A stretch of DNA of 64,000 nucleotides from Agrobacterium vitis (GTDB lineage: Bacteria > Pseudomonadota > Alphaproteobacteria > Rhizobiales > Rhizobiaceae), in the NCBI RefSeq assembly GCF_013426735.1, contig NZ_AP023273.1, positions 496,001-560,000 of the forward strand. The letters run 5' to 3'. Both the position numbers and the translations under genes were made by a program. Positions 52,814 through 62,194 of the stretch are shown here, piece by piece. How positions within the stretch are numbered: position 1 is the stretch's first letter; every line of letters begins with the position of its first letter. Below the pieces are notes generated by a model. It was not told where the DNA came from. It was given only the letters and a program-made list of their open reading frames with translations, and did not search any database.

Positions 52814-53467
52814 TCAAGCTCCCTTGGTCTCAGCCTTGTCCAGAACGTTCAGAATGAGCGCCTGGAGTTGCCGATCGAGGTTGACGTGTTTGTTGATGCG
52901 TTCGCGCAGGTGGGCGGCGGCGGCGGCTTCGATCTTGCGGATCATGCCCGCAGCGGTCTTGAGATCGGCCCCCGCACAGATGACGCCGTGACTGGCCAGA
53001 AGATATGCAAAGATGTCGGGCCGCAGGGACTTCGCAAAAATCTTTGCCAGCATTCCCGTGCCCGACGGCCTATAGGGAATAAGCGCGACGTGAGGACCAA
53101 GTGCCCCAAGATCGCTTCCCCTTGGCCAGGGCAGAATTTCATGCAGCAAGGCGACAGCGCTTGCGATCGGTTGATGTGTATGAACACTGGCATGACGGTT
53201 AGGATGCATAAGGAGCATCCTGGCATGCAGTCCTTTTTCAATGGTCGGCGTCTTGTCACCCTCGACAATGTCAAGGGTCTCGATATCGAGGATCACCACG
53301 TCTTTAGCCTCAACCGTGTAGTAGTCGGAGGCCGAGGGGGTGACCGCCATGAATTTTCTATCGACACGGACGCCGATATTGCCGCCGGTTCCGGCAAAAT
53401 AGCCATTATCCGCGAAATAGCGGCACATATCGGCAATCTCCTGCCGCTGGGCCATGAATTTAGCCAT
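52814..53467 (-). CDS. class II aldolase (L-fuculose-phosphate aldolase-like)
   Basis: Zinc-dependent aldolase of 217 residues. The active-site residues can all be placed: Glu77 (TPTIEKGLH), His96 and His98 (SVHTHQPI) and His160 (LASHGVICAG). GTGGNIGVRV is the phosphate-binding loop. It would split a phosphorylated sugar or polyol made by the FGGY kinase, whose gene overlaps it by 8 bases upstream, giving dihydroxyacetone phosphate or a similar triose plus an aldehyde. Confidence 0.9.
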   Translation of the reverse strand: MAKFMAQRQEIADMCRYFADNGYFAGTGGNIGVRVDRKFMAVTPSASDYYTVEAKDVVILDIETLDIVEGDKTPTIEKGLHARMLLMHPNRHASVHTHQPIASAVALLHEILPWPRGSDLGALGPHVALIPYRPSGTGMLAKIFAKSLRPDIFAYLLASHGVICAGADLKTAAGMIRKIEAAAAAHLRERINKHVNLDRQLQALILNVLDKAETKGA

Positions 53468-55058
53468 GAATCTTGCCCTTTGATCCGTTTAGACGTTTGT
53501 AAAGCGGCGCCAGGCGCCGATGGAGTTCCGTGAAGATACCGAAGCGCTCGTCATAGAGCCGCTGCGTCGCCGGATCAGGATCGTAGACCCGGTCGATCAC
53601 CACATGGCGTGCGACGTCATCGAACTGGATGAGGCCGAGTCCCACAGCCCCGATGAAGGCCGCACCGCGTGCATTGGCTTTCATCGGATCATGTGGCTGG
53701 CGGATCTGGACACCCAGAACATCCGCAAAGATCTGGCACCAGGCGGGCGACATTGCGCCGCCGCCGATCATGGTGATTGCCTCAGGCCTGCGGCCAAGAA
53801 AGCGGGAGACCGGCTTCATCATCCAACGTGTATTGAGCGCCACGCCTTCGAAGACCGCTCTCACAAGGGTTTCGCGGTTATGCTCCATGCTCATGTTGAA
53901 GATCCCGGCCCGAAGGGTCGGGTCATCCACCGGGCAGCGTTCGCCGAAAAGCCAGGGCAGATACATCATGCCAGCCGCTCCGGCAGGTGTGCGGGCGGCA
54001 ATCTCATCGAGAAGCCTGTAAGTATCAGGCGTCGGTTCGGAATCGATCAGGCCATCGTCATGGAAGACAATGCGGTCCTTCAGGAAGGCGATATTGCTCG
54101 CACCGCTCGATTGCATGGCGATCATCAGGTATTTCGATGGTACCGGACAAGGAACCGATGTGATCTGGTCCATGACACTGGTTTTCTTAAAAGGCACATG
54201 GGCCGAGATCCAGGACGATGACCCCATGTAGAGATGGGCGTCATAATCGGCCAGCGTTCCAGCGCCGATCGCGGCGGCGGAATTGTCGATAGCACCGGCG
54301 ACAACCGGCGTTTTCGACGACAGACCCAACAGATCGGCAACCGAAGGCAACAGGGTTCCAACGACATCCGTACATCTGATGAGATCGGGAAATTTCCACT
54401 TGTCGATGCCGCTGGCACCGATCAACCCGTCGTCGTAGCGGATATGATTGACATCGCGGTTATCGGTTACCCAGGAAGTAAGAATGGAATCCTGCGTGGC
54501 GCAAAACCGGCCCGTCAGACGCAGATTGAAGAAATCGAGAACGTTGAGAAACTTGTAGGTCTTCTCGTAAATGTCAGGAAAAGCATCGCGGATCAGCAGC
54601 ATGTGGCCCGCTGGGTCCTTGCCGGACAGGGCCGGAGCGCCGCCACACAGCCTCAACCATTTCTGCAACTTGATCGCGTCATAGCCTGCGACCTTCATTG
54701 CCCCGCGCATTTCCTTCTTCAGGTAGCGGGCGCCGCGCATGTCGAGCCAGATAATCGCGTTCATCAGCACATTGCCATCACGGTCAACGGCAACGGTTCC
54801 CTCCCCTTGCGTGGATGAGCAGATCGCGACGATATTCTGACGCAATGCAGCACTCTGGTGAAGCACGTCCTGGCTTGCCTCGATGAAGGCGCTCCACCAC
54901 TGTGAGGGGTCCTGCTCTGCCCCGATCGTATCGATTACCTGGAGCGGCACCGACCGGAATGCCCAGGCAACCACGTGTCCGGTAATCGACACCAATCCGA
55001 CTTTGCAGCCACTGGTGCCAAGATCGATCGATAAAACATATTGGTCAGACTTGGCCAT
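53460..55058 (-). CDS. FGGY-family carbohydrate kinase (xylulokinase-like)
   Basis: Sugar or polyol kinase of 532 residues. The N-terminal phosphate motif is LSIDLGTSGCKVGLVSITG (residues 9-27). ICSSTQGEGTVAVDRDGNVLMNAIIWLDMRG carries the sugar-binding segment, and the C-terminal ITMIGGGAMSPAWCQIFADVLG is the adenosine motif. It is the first enzyme gene of the operon with the aldolase, aminotransferase and second aldolase-like protein. It lies 130 bases after an AraC-type regulator on the same strand. The sugar substrate is not identifiable from sequence. Confidence 0.9.
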   Translation of the reverse strand: MAKSDQYVLSIDLGTSGCKVGLVSITGHVVAWAFRSVPLQVIDTIGAEQDPSQWWSAFIEASQDVLHQSAALRQNIVAICSSTQGEGTVAVDRDGNVLMNAIIWLDMRGARYLKKEMRGAMKVAGYDAIKLQKWLRLCGGAPALSGKDPAGHMLLIRDAFPDIYEKTYKFLNVLDFFNLRLTGRFCATQDSILTSWVTDNRDVNHIRYDDGLIGASGIDKWKFPDLIRCTDVVGTLLPSVADLLGLSSKTPVVAGAIDNSAAAIGAGTLADYDAHLYMGSSSWISAHVPFKKTSVMDQITSVPCPVPSKYLMIAMQSSGASNIAFLKDRIVFHDDGLIDSEPTPDTYRLLDEIAARTPAGAAGMMYLPWLFGERCPVDDPTLRAGIFNMSMEHNRETLVRAVFEGVALNTRWMMKPVSRFLGRRPEAITMIGGGAMSPAWCQIFADVLGVQIRQPHDPMKANARGAAFIGAVGLGLIQFDDVARHVVIDRVYDPDPATQRLYDERFGIFTELHRRLAPLYKRLNGSKGKIHG

Positions 55059-55188
55059 CTATCGCCGTGCATGCAGCCTGGATATAGTCCAGGTCGCTCC
55101 CCATTTTTATTGGATATTGCACGTATGATAGGGGAGAAAACCGCCATTTGCGTAGCGGTGAAGCTGTCCTTTGAGGGGTCTTTACCGG

Positions 55189-56220
55189 TCAAATAGGCGA
55201 TAGATCCGCACGAAGCGCACCGGGCGTGGTACCTGTCCAACGGCGGAAGGCGCGCCGGAAATTATGAGGGTCCGAAAATCCGACCGCAAATGCGATCTGC
55301 TCGACAGACATGTTCCTGTTGCCCAACAGTTCGAGCGTGCGGTTCTTGCGAAGATCGTCCAGAAGCGATTGGAAGGAAACCCCGCTTTCGGCAAGTCTGC
55401 GACGCAAGGTGCGCTCGCTCATGCCAAGCGCACGGGCCACCTTGGAAATATGCGTGCGGTTGTGCAGCTTCTGTCGCAGGACCCTTTCGACGGATTCGAT
55501 GATTTCAGCCGCCTCGCGGCTTCGGGCGCGGTTATAGGCCATGAATTCAAGAAGCTGGCGATGGCTAAGAGGATCGGATGTCAGGAGCGGCTGCTTGTAC
55601 CAGGCGGCATCATAGATGAACGCATTTTCCATCTGGCCAAATCGAACCGGACAGCCGAAAACCCGTTGATATGCTTCCGTATGCGCTGGCGCAGGATAAG
55701 CAAAATCGACCCGGACCGGCTTGAAGCCCTCCCCGACAAGGCCGTGGGCGACCCCCATGAAACTGGCAAAAGCCTCTTCCACCAGGAAAACATAGATGTC
55801 GGGATCGTGAAAACGGCTCGCCGCCGTGACGACGACACCCTCCGGGCTTTCCCTGGTGTCGAATTCCAACATGCTGCCGGTATCTTTTTGCAGATCAAGG
55901 CCAAGCTTGACCGCGTCACCCACAGTCGCTGCTGTCACCATCACATAACCGACCAGGCCAACAGAGGTAATCTTTTCGCGAATCCCGGTCTCCAATCCAA
56001 GCGCCTTGCCCTTGGTCATTTTCATGGCCCGCAGGATGACTTCGCGTCCCTGGCGAAACGAAATCCGGCAGGCCGGGTCTGAGAGATCCTCCATGGGAAT
56101 GCCAAGACCTGCCGTTAATCGCGAGGCATCGAGACCAAAATCCGTAAGCGTCATGACGAGGCTGCGGATGAGAAAAACCGGGATATTGGCCGTCATATAA
56201 CGCGCATCGACTGTCTTCAT
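55189..56220 (-). CDS. AraC family transcriptional regulator (arabinose-binding-like N-terminus)
   Basis: Regulator of 343 residues. The N-terminal 200 residues (ISFRQGREVILRAM, GLVGYVMVTAATVGDAVKL, FAYPAPAHTEAYQRVFGCPVRFGQ) match the arabinose_bd group of OruR/ArgR-like AraC proteins. The C-terminal 100 hold two helix-turn-helices (ISKVARALGMSERTLRRRLAESG and VEQIAFAVGFSDPHNFRRAFRRWTG). AAGGGGGG precedes ATG 56220. It is upstream of the kinase operon on the same strand and divergent from an MFS/ALDH pair, so it may control either. Confidence 0.9.
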   Translation of the reverse strand: MKTVDARYMTANIPVFLIRSLVMTLTDFGLDASRLTAGLGIPMEDLSDPACRISFRQGREVILRAMKMTKGKALGLETGIREKITSVGLVGYVMVTAATVGDAVKLGLDLQKDTGSMLEFDTRESPEGVVVTAASRFHDPDIYVFLVEEAFASFMGVAHGLVGEGFKPVRVDFAYPAPAHTEAYQRVFGCPVRFGQMENAFIYDAAWYKQPLLTSDPLSHRQLLEFMAYNRARSREAAEIIESVERVLRQKLHNRTHISKVARALGMSERTLRRRLAESGVSFQSLLDDLRKNRTLELLGNRNMSVEQIAFAVGFSDPHNFRRAFRRWTGTTPGALRADLSPI

Positions 56221-56670
56221 CGGACCCCCCTTAAACGTATCCTTCACGTCCATTTCCGCGACGACAGCCACGCAGGAATCCTGCTCGATTCTCCTCTAAA
56301 AGAGCCGGTTCCTCCCAAAAATAGCAGGGATTATGCGATATTTGCCCTTACCGTACAATAATCATTTGCTGGCGGCTGGCTGTTGTGGCCGCGTGCAGCG
56401 GCTGCGCGGAACATGAAATACAAAGACACCAGCATGACCGCAGTCAATGCCGGGGAGCCTCCGGGAGATTAGATTGGCCGGATATGACACCACAGTGTCC
56501 CCGAATTCCCTTGTGATGCAGCCTCACCCTCCTATTCTGAGCTTCACCGCGCTCTTCAAGGGCCGGACAATAATAACAGGCGGAACAATGGGTATGCGTA
56601 AAGCAACCCGACCTCACTGGCCCGACCTCTCTGGGGAGCACCCTCCGTGAGGGCCAAACTCTCTGGGAGA
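56221..56670. other. Intergenic region between AraC regulator and MFS gene
   Basis: These 450 bases must hold the divergent promoters. No gene is convincing; frames present are short and lack binding sites. Two related blocks with CTCTCTGGG (56625-56633 and 56658-56666) lie just before the transporter start and could be a repeated binding site, or a small duplication that includes the ribosome binding site GGGAGA. Confidence 0.4.
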
Positions 56671-57813
56671 ATGACGATGCTTTTGTGGATACTCGGCCTG
56701 AGTGCTGCCTATGCGGTCGCGCTGAATGGGACAATGGTCATGCCCGTCGTCGTTCTGTCGATGAGCAAACTGACGGGCTATAACGAAGCAATGGCGACAA
56801 TCGTCGCCAGCGCCGAACTCGCTGGCATTGCGTTTTACGGAATATTCCTACCCAAACTGGCCCTCAGATCGTGGAAAGCGGTGGCGATTGGCGGCATTGT
56901 CGCGGTCATGGCTGGCGAAGCACTCAGTTTCTGGCTGCAAAACCCTTACAGCCTTGGCGCGGCACGATTTGCGACCGGCCTGGGAGAAGGTGCCTTGTTC
57001 AGCCTGGTTTCGATGAGCCTCGCCTCGCTTGCCAATGCCGAACGATACTGGGGCGCGCTTAGTCTGATTGGCGGAACCGCCATGGGACTGCTGCTTTTCG
57101 TGGTGTCACTCATGCCACCGGACGAAGCGGGAGCGCCGGTTTTTCTGATGCTGGGCGCGTTCACTGCCATTATGGCGCCGTTCCTTCTTTTCGTCGCCAG
57201 GCGTTCGTCACGGCTTCCTGTGGCAACCCATCATGCCAAACTCAACAATGGGAAAATGCTGCTTGCAATGATGGTTGTATTTCTCGTTTATGGAGTGCAG
57301 GCGGCGCAATGGGCAGTCTGCGGCTATGTGGGGGAAAAAGTGGGGCTCAGCAATGGTGAAGTTGGCTTCTATCTCGCCTTATCATCGCTGGTGGGCTTCC
57401 TGGGTGCGGTCATTCCCTCCTTCACGCATGACAAGGCCAAGAGACTGCCAGCCGTGCTGCTGGGATTTCTGATCATGGCGATGTCGATCTATTTCCTGTT
57501 CACCGTTCTAACACCCCTGGTTTTCGTCATCACACAGGTTCTGGTGAATATCGGTTTCTATATCGTGACCCCGTTCATCACGGGTATACTGACCGAAAAC
57601 GACCCCGATGGGTCGGTGATGTCACGAACGCTGGTTGTCGCCATCGTGGGGGCTACGCTGGGAACCGCAATTGCCGGGCCAATCTTTGAAGGCTACGATT
57701 CAAGCCTTTTTGCTTGGTCCTGCCTCCTACCCCTGGCCATCGCGGCGATCTTTGCCGCATTGATCTTTGGGCATCTGCACCGCAGCTTTCCAGCAACTGT
57801 CGCCAATAAATAA
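56671..57813 (+). CDS. MFS transporter
   Basis: Inner-membrane transporter of 380 residues with about twelve helices in two halves separated by a short loop (RRSSRLPVATHHAKLNNGKML). The start ATG 56671 follows GGGAGA; an in-frame GTG at 56647 would add eight residues. The sequence resembles drug/metabolite MFS proteins but carries no motif that fixes the substrate. It lies 15 bases before an aldehyde dehydrogenase gene and should be co-transcribed with it. Confidence 0.87.
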   Translation: MTMLLWILGLSAAYAVALNGTMVMPVVVLSMSKLTGYNEAMATIVASAELAGIAFYGIFLPKLALRSWKAVAIGGIVAVMAGEALSFWLQNPYSLGAARFATGLGEGALFSLVSMSLASLANAERYWGALSLIGGTAMGLLLFVVSLMPPDEAGAPVFLMLGAFTAIMAPFLLFVARRSSRLPVATHHAKLNNGKMLLAMMVVFLVYGVQAAQWAVCGYVGEKVGLSNGEVGFYLALSSLVGFLGAVIPSFTHDKAKRLPAVLLGFLIMAMSIYFLFTVLTPLVFVITQVLVNIGFYIVTPFITGILTENDPDGSVMSRTLVVAIVGATLGTAIAGPIFEGYDSSLFAWSCLLPLAIAAIFAALIFGHLHRSFPATVANK

Positions 57814-57828
57814 ATAGCGGAGTGAACC

Positions 57829-59253
57829 TTGTTCGATATGACCATTGAAACTCTCCCGCTTATTCTGGAACGCCAGCGTCAATCCTTCCAGCATGACATT
57901 TCTCCGTCACTGCCCCTGCGCCGCGACCGTCTGAACCGGATCGGCCGGTTGTTGAAGGAGAACCGGCAAGCGCTGTGCGATGTGGTTTCACGCGATTTTG
58001 GTCATAGATCCCATCATGAAACGGTGCAGTTGGAAATCGCTCCGCTGATGGGCGCGCTGCGCCATACCCGATCCCATCTGCGCCAATGGATGAAGCCCGA
58101 ACGCCGAGGGCGCTCGATTGAGTTTCTCCAGCTTGCAAATTGGGTTCAATACCAACCGCTCGGGGTGATTGGTATTATGGTGCCGTGGAACTATCCGCTT
58201 CTCCTGGCGCTTGGGCCGCTCATCGACATTCTGGCTGCCGGAAACCGGGCGATGATCAAGCCATCGGAATTGCTGCCGGAAACCTCGGCTCTGCTTTCCA
58301 CGCTTGTCGAGGCTTATTTCAGCCCTGAGGAGGTTACCGTTATCCAAGGAGGGGTGGAGATTGCCGCAGCCTTTTCTGCCCTGCCGTTCGACCATCTTAT
58401 TTTCACCGGCTCAACGGCAGTCGGTCGCAAGGTTATGGCGTCAGCGGCTGTTAATCTTACACCACTCACCCTGGAACTCGGTGGCAAGTCGCCCGCACTC
58501 ATCGCCCCGGATTATCCAATTGCCGATGCGGCCCGTGACATCGCCTTTGGAAAGCTGATGAACGCGGGCCAGACTTGCATTGCACCGGACTATGTTCTGG
58601 TCGAGAAATCAAAACTTGGAGACCTTGCATCCGCGCTGATCTCTCAGGCAGAGGCTTTTTATCCACAACATGCGGGGCCACAACACGCGGGGCAGGAACA
58701 GTATTCAAGCCTTGTCGGCGCTCGAGCGCATGAACGGTTGCTCAAAGGCATTGAGGAATGCCGCACCCGTGGAGCCAAACTCATTACTGCTGATATCGCC
58801 ATGCCCTCTCAAGGGCGCGTGATCGCACCCACGCTGGTAATCGACCCGCCTGCGGATTGCTTGCTGATGGAGGAAGAAATCTTCGGGCCAATCCTGCCCC
58901 TTATTCCCTATGAGGGTTTTGACACAGCGTTGAAATTTGTCCGCGAGCGCCCGCGCCCTCTGGCGCTCTACATCTTCACGGGAAACCGGGCAACCGAGAA
59001 AAAAGCACTGTCGAACACGATTTCCGGCAATGTCACTATCAACGGTACCCTTCTGCATATCGCTCAAAACGACCTGCCCTTTGGCGGTATCGGGCCAAGC
59101 GGCATGGGGGCCTATCATGGCCATGAGGGCTTCAAGCGTTTTTCGCACGCCCGCGGCATTGCGAAAGTCCGTCTTTTCAATCCCGCACGCCTCGCCATGC
59201 CTCCTTACGGACGGCTGGCACAATTTCTGGCCAGGTTCATGGTGCGTGACTAA
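57829..59253 (+). CDS. aldehyde dehydrogenase, coniferyl-aldehyde-dehydrogenase type
   Basis: NAD(P)-dependent aldehyde dehydrogenase of 474 residues of the short, coniferyl/fatty-aldehyde class. Catalytic residues are Asn121 (VPWNYPLL), Glu216 (LELGGKSP) and Cys250 (NAGQTCIAP); EEIFGPILP follows. The neighbouring MFS transporter and the downstream FadL-type porin suggest aromatic or hydrophobic aldehyde turnover. A 15-bp tandem duplication (58663-58692) adds QHAGP/QHAGQ in a surface loop. The C-terminal tail after FSHARGIAKV is typical for the class. Confidence 0.92.
   Translation: MFDMTIETLPLILERQRQSFQHDISPSLPLRRDRLNRIGRLLKENRQALCDVVSRDFGHRSHHETVQLEIAPLMGALRHTRSHLRQWMKPERRGRSIEFLQLANWVQYQPLGVIGIMVPWNYPLLLALGPLIDILAAGNRAMIKPSELLPETSALLSTLVEAYFSPEEVTVIQGGVEIAAAFSALPFDHLIFTGSTAVGRKVMASAAVNLTPLTLELGGKSPALIAPDYPIADAARDIAFGKLMNAGQTCIAPDYVLVEKSKLGDLASALISQAEAFYPQHAGPQHAGQEQYSSLVGARAHERLLKGIEECRTRGAKLITADIAMPSQGRVIAPTLVIDPPADCLLMEEEIFGPILPLIPYEGFDTALKFVRERPRPLALYIFTGNRATEKKALSNTISGNVTINGTLLHIAQNDLPFGGIGPSGMGAYHGHEGFKRFSHARGIAKVRLFNPARLAMPPYGRLAQFLARFMVRD
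58663..58692 (+). repeat. 15-bp in-frame tandem duplication in aldehyde dehydrogenase
   Basis: CCACAACATGCGGGG (58663-58677) is followed directly by CCACAACACGCGGGG (58678-58692), with one difference. The frame is kept and five residues are added. Confidence 0.8.
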
Positions 59254-59786
59254 TATGAAGAGTCATTTTCCATCATTTTCGTGTCATGCCGGTGAGTATA
59301 GGGTCCACTGCGGCACACTTCTGCGTAAGCTATCGGTTTCCTTGAAGACTGATGATGACCTTGCCGCGTCATTGGTTGGAGCAAGCGTCTGAACCCAATA
59401 CCAGACAAGCAGCATCGTCCTGCCCGTTAGGTAAGACTTGGCCCCATATGACACCAATATGACCAGGTTTTCCCTTGATGGAAACGAGGTCCAATTTATC
59501 GTCGTTAAATTGGGGAACCGCCATATGCTGAGCAATTTCAGTTCGCTTTGACGAGGGAGAAAGCAACGAATTACCGGTCCTTGATATGTTGCAGTTCGGC
59601 CATCCCTCCTCTGGAGGAAGCGACCTGTTTAAAGACATGAATCGAGACAGGCACCGAATGAATAGCACCCTAAACAGTACCAAGGGTGATCGATACTGAG
59701 AATGCAGGCAAGCATCAAACCGAAAACTGGGAAATAATAATTTCGGGAAATCGATGTCGTCGATGCTACATAAAAAAGGGAACGAA
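59254..59786. other. Intergenic region upstream of FadL-type porin gene
   Basis: These 533 bases contain several short frames on both strands, none with a good start signal or protein-like composition. The stretch 59560-59786 is A+T-richer than its surroundings and probably holds the porin promoter and a leader. AAGGGAACGAA lies directly before ATG 59787. No small RNA can be defended from sequence alone. Confidence 0.4.
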
Positions 59787-60968
59787 ATGAGCAAGCAATA
59801 TTCTTGGCAAGCACCTCAATTTGCGCTGGCAATGTGGGTAGGTGCACTATCGTTTGCGCCTTGCGTTGCAGTCGCGGGCGGCTTCAGCAGAGGTGAGGCC
59901 GATACTGATATTCTCTTCACCGATGGAAACTATAGTTTACGCACCGGAGCAATATATGTTTCACCAAGCCGCTCATTTTCAACCCTGAACGGCGCCCGTG
60001 CCTCTGATAAAGCCTATTCGGATGAGTTTTGGATACCAAGCGTCGCCGTCAAGGCAACGCTTGGTTCCGGTATTGCCTGCGCTTTGACATATACGCAACC
60101 ATTTGGCGCTTCTGCCACATATGGAAGCCAGGCGCAGAACGCTGAATTTACAACGGCTTCGAGCCAGGGATTGGCACTCGTTAATCCCACCTCAAAAATG
60201 CAGTTTTCGACGGATGAATACGGTGCAACCTGCGATGTGCGGGTGGACGCCGGGCCGGGCCGCTTTTACATGATCGGCGGCGTCTTTGTGGAAAGCTTCG
60301 AATACAAGGAAAACACCCTTTACGGTAACATTCGGCTGAAGGATGACGGTGCGTTAGGCTACCGAGTGGGCGCCGCTTACGACATTCCCGAATATGCCAT
60401 GCGCTTCCAGCTCATGTACCGGTCGCAAGTCTCGCATGATGCGGAAGGGACATTCACGCCCTCAGCGCTGGCCGCCGCCGCCGGGGTGACAGACACGGCA
60501 TCTGCTAACGGAACCGGAACCCTGCCGCAGTCGATCAAGCTCTCTGCCCAGACCGGCGTAGCGCCGGGTTGGCTGGTTTACGGTTCCTTGACCTGGACAG
60601 ACTGGAGCGTTCTTCAAAACTTCAGATATGACGTCACCGGGCTTGGCACAAGCAACAAGGCCTTCAACTACAAGGACGGCTACACGGTGCAGATTGGTGT
60701 TGGTCATGAATTTACAGAAAAACTCTCTGGAACGGTCAACGTGACCTGGGATGAAGGCGTCGGAACCGGAGCAGATATAACCACCGACACTTGGTCCCTC
60801 GGACTGGGCGCAGAGTACAAAACCAAATTCGGTAAATTCGATCTCGGAACCTCCGTCTCTTACCTCACTGCCGGTTCACAGAGCGTCAGCGCCGGAGCGA
60901 CTTATGACGCAACCGCCAAGCATGATTGGGCGGTCGCCGTTGGATTGGGGTATCTGATCGAATTCTGA
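59787..60968 (+). CDS. outer-membrane protein transport protein (OmpP1/FadL/TodX family)
   Basis: Outer-membrane beta-barrel of 393 residues for hydrophobic compounds. A signal peptide ends near residue 31 (ALSFAPCVAVAGG). Mature GGFSRGEADTDILF replaces the usual N-terminal hatch start, and strand-like segments such as RVGAAYDIPEYAMRFQLMYRSQ, LPQSIKLSAQTGVAPGWLVYGSLTWTDWS and AVAVGLGYLIEF end in Phe, as expected for insertion. It may supply long-chain or aromatic substrates to the aldehyde dehydrogenase upstream. It is monocistronic. Confidence 0.88.
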   Translation: MSKQYSWQAPQFALAMWVGALSFAPCVAVAGGFSRGEADTDILFTDGNYSLRTGAIYVSPSRSFSTLNGARASDKAYSDEFWIPSVAVKATLGSGIACALTYTQPFGASATYGSQAQNAEFTTASSQGLALVNPTSKMQFSTDEYGATCDVRVDAGPGRFYMIGGVFVESFEYKENTLYGNIRLKDDGALGYRVGAAYDIPEYAMRFQLMYRSQVSHDAEGTFTPSALAAAAGVTDTASANGTGTLPQSIKLSAQTGVAPGWLVYGSLTWTDWSVLQNFRYDVTGLGTSNKAFNYKDGYTVQIGVGHEFTEKLSGTVNVTWDEGVGTGADITTDTWSLGLGAEYKTKFGKFDLGTSVSYLTAGSQSVSAGATYDATAKHDWAVAVGLGYLIEF

Positions 60969-61027
60969 GCATGTCAATGGTCGCTCGGAATAGAACCCAA
61001 GTCTGAAAGGATCACAAACCTCTTCCG

Positions 61028-62194
61028 TCAACCCGGCGGAAGAGTGGGCCAGGTTTCGATAATCCGGCCTTTGGAAAGAACGTGAATTCCATCGAAATGT
61101 TGCAGCACCGCCTCGCTCTGCGTCGGGCGAAAGAAAGCAAAATCATCAGGTTTCAAGGTGCTTTCGTAAGGCAGAGCCATCATTTGCTGATTGGATGAAA
61201 GCCCCCAGATCTTGTTTTCCCGCATGCCTTTGGGAAAAACCGGTTTGGCCATCCACTTGCCGCCATAAAGAAAACACCCCTTGCGCGGGAAAAGGCCGAT
61301 AGCCTGCATTAGACTTGTCAGCAACGGAGGCCCCGGCAGGCGAACCTCCTCCACTTTCAACACAGGCGTGGCAATAAAGACGGCAGGCTGCACAGCCTCA
61401 AGAGACGGCATATCGAAATCCGTCGGCTTCAGGAAAGCCGAGCCCACGGAAACTTCATTCGCGGCACCGGCATCATGATAGGAAAGCGCAGTTTTACTGC
61501 CACCCGTATTGGCGATGGCGCACGTGCCATGCGGAAATACCGAAACAAATGCCCTGATGCGGGATATGACTTTCTCCCTTTCCGCAGCGCCTCCAATGAG
61601 GTGAGCAACCTCCGGGATATGCGCCTCATAGCCAACAAGACCCTCTATTCTCAATTCCTTTTGCTGAATGGCACGTGCGCAGATGGCAGCCAGCGCATCA
61701 GGCGTTTCGAACCCACCGCGATGCATGCCGGTATCCGTCTCAAAAGCGATTCTGATTGTTTGTCCAGCTTCGCGCGCCAGTGCCGCATATTGGTCAAGCC
61801 GGTCCGGGCTATCGATCAGAAACACCGTGCGTCGCAGAAGATCCTCGACCAGATACGGAGAAGCGAGCCGCATCCATGCCGCAAGCGCTCTTGTCGGGAG
61901 CGGTTTCCCGTAAAGAATTTCTGCCTTCGGGAAAGCCTCCAATACAGCACAGGTCATCGGCAGATGGAAACTCATCAGTCGCATCGTTCCGGCTTGTGTC
62001 AGAATGCGCTCAAGCAATGGGATCGATGACAGAGATTTATCAACGACCCGTAAGCCAAGATCCGGCGCGAGACCGCCCGCAATCGTGGCAATATTTGCAT
62101 CGAGCCTGTCTCTGTCAACCACAAGTACCGGACGAAACAATTCGGCTTGAGAAAGCGCTTCGGAGAGCATCCGGAAATAGTCGGCTTCAGCCAT
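61028..62194 (-). CDS. amino acid deaminase/aldolase (fold-type III PLP enzyme, alanine racemase N-domain)
   Basis: PLP enzyme of 388 residues from the D-threonine aldolase / D-serine deaminase branch. The likely Schiff-base lysine is Lys53 (RVVDKSLSSIPLLERI). IAFETDTGMHRGGFETPDAL and CAIANTGGSKTALSYHDAGAANEVSVGSAFLKP are family segments, the latter near the metal and PLP phosphate sites. It overlaps the stop of the lactone-oxidase gene by one base (TAATG). A hairpin (61020-61044) overlaps its stop codon and may end the operon. The substrate could be a D-3-hydroxyamino acid. Confidence 0.84.
   Translation of the reverse strand: MAEADYFRMLSEALSQAELFRPVLVVDRDRLDANIATIAGGLAPDLGLRVVDKSLSSIPLLERILTQAGTMRLMSFHLPMTCAVLEAFPKAEILYGKPLPTRALAAWMRLASPYLVEDLLRRTVFLIDSPDRLDQYAALAREAGQTIRIAFETDTGMHRGGFETPDALAAICARAIQQKELRIEGLVGYEAHIPEVAHLIGGAAEREKVISRIRAFVSVFPHGTCAIANTGGSKTALSYHDAGAANEVSVGSAFLKPTDFDMPSLEAVQPAVFIATPVLKVEEVRLPGPPLLTSLMQAIGLFPRKGCFLYGGKWMAKPVFPKGMRENKIWGLSSNQQMMALPYESTLKPDDFAFFRPTQSEAVLQHFDGIHVLSKGRIIETWPTLPPG

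Noticed and set aside
59369..59794. 141-codon minus-strand frame before the porin gene
   Set aside because: No ribosome binding site, unusual composition and no recognisable domain; it also overlaps the probable porin promoter.
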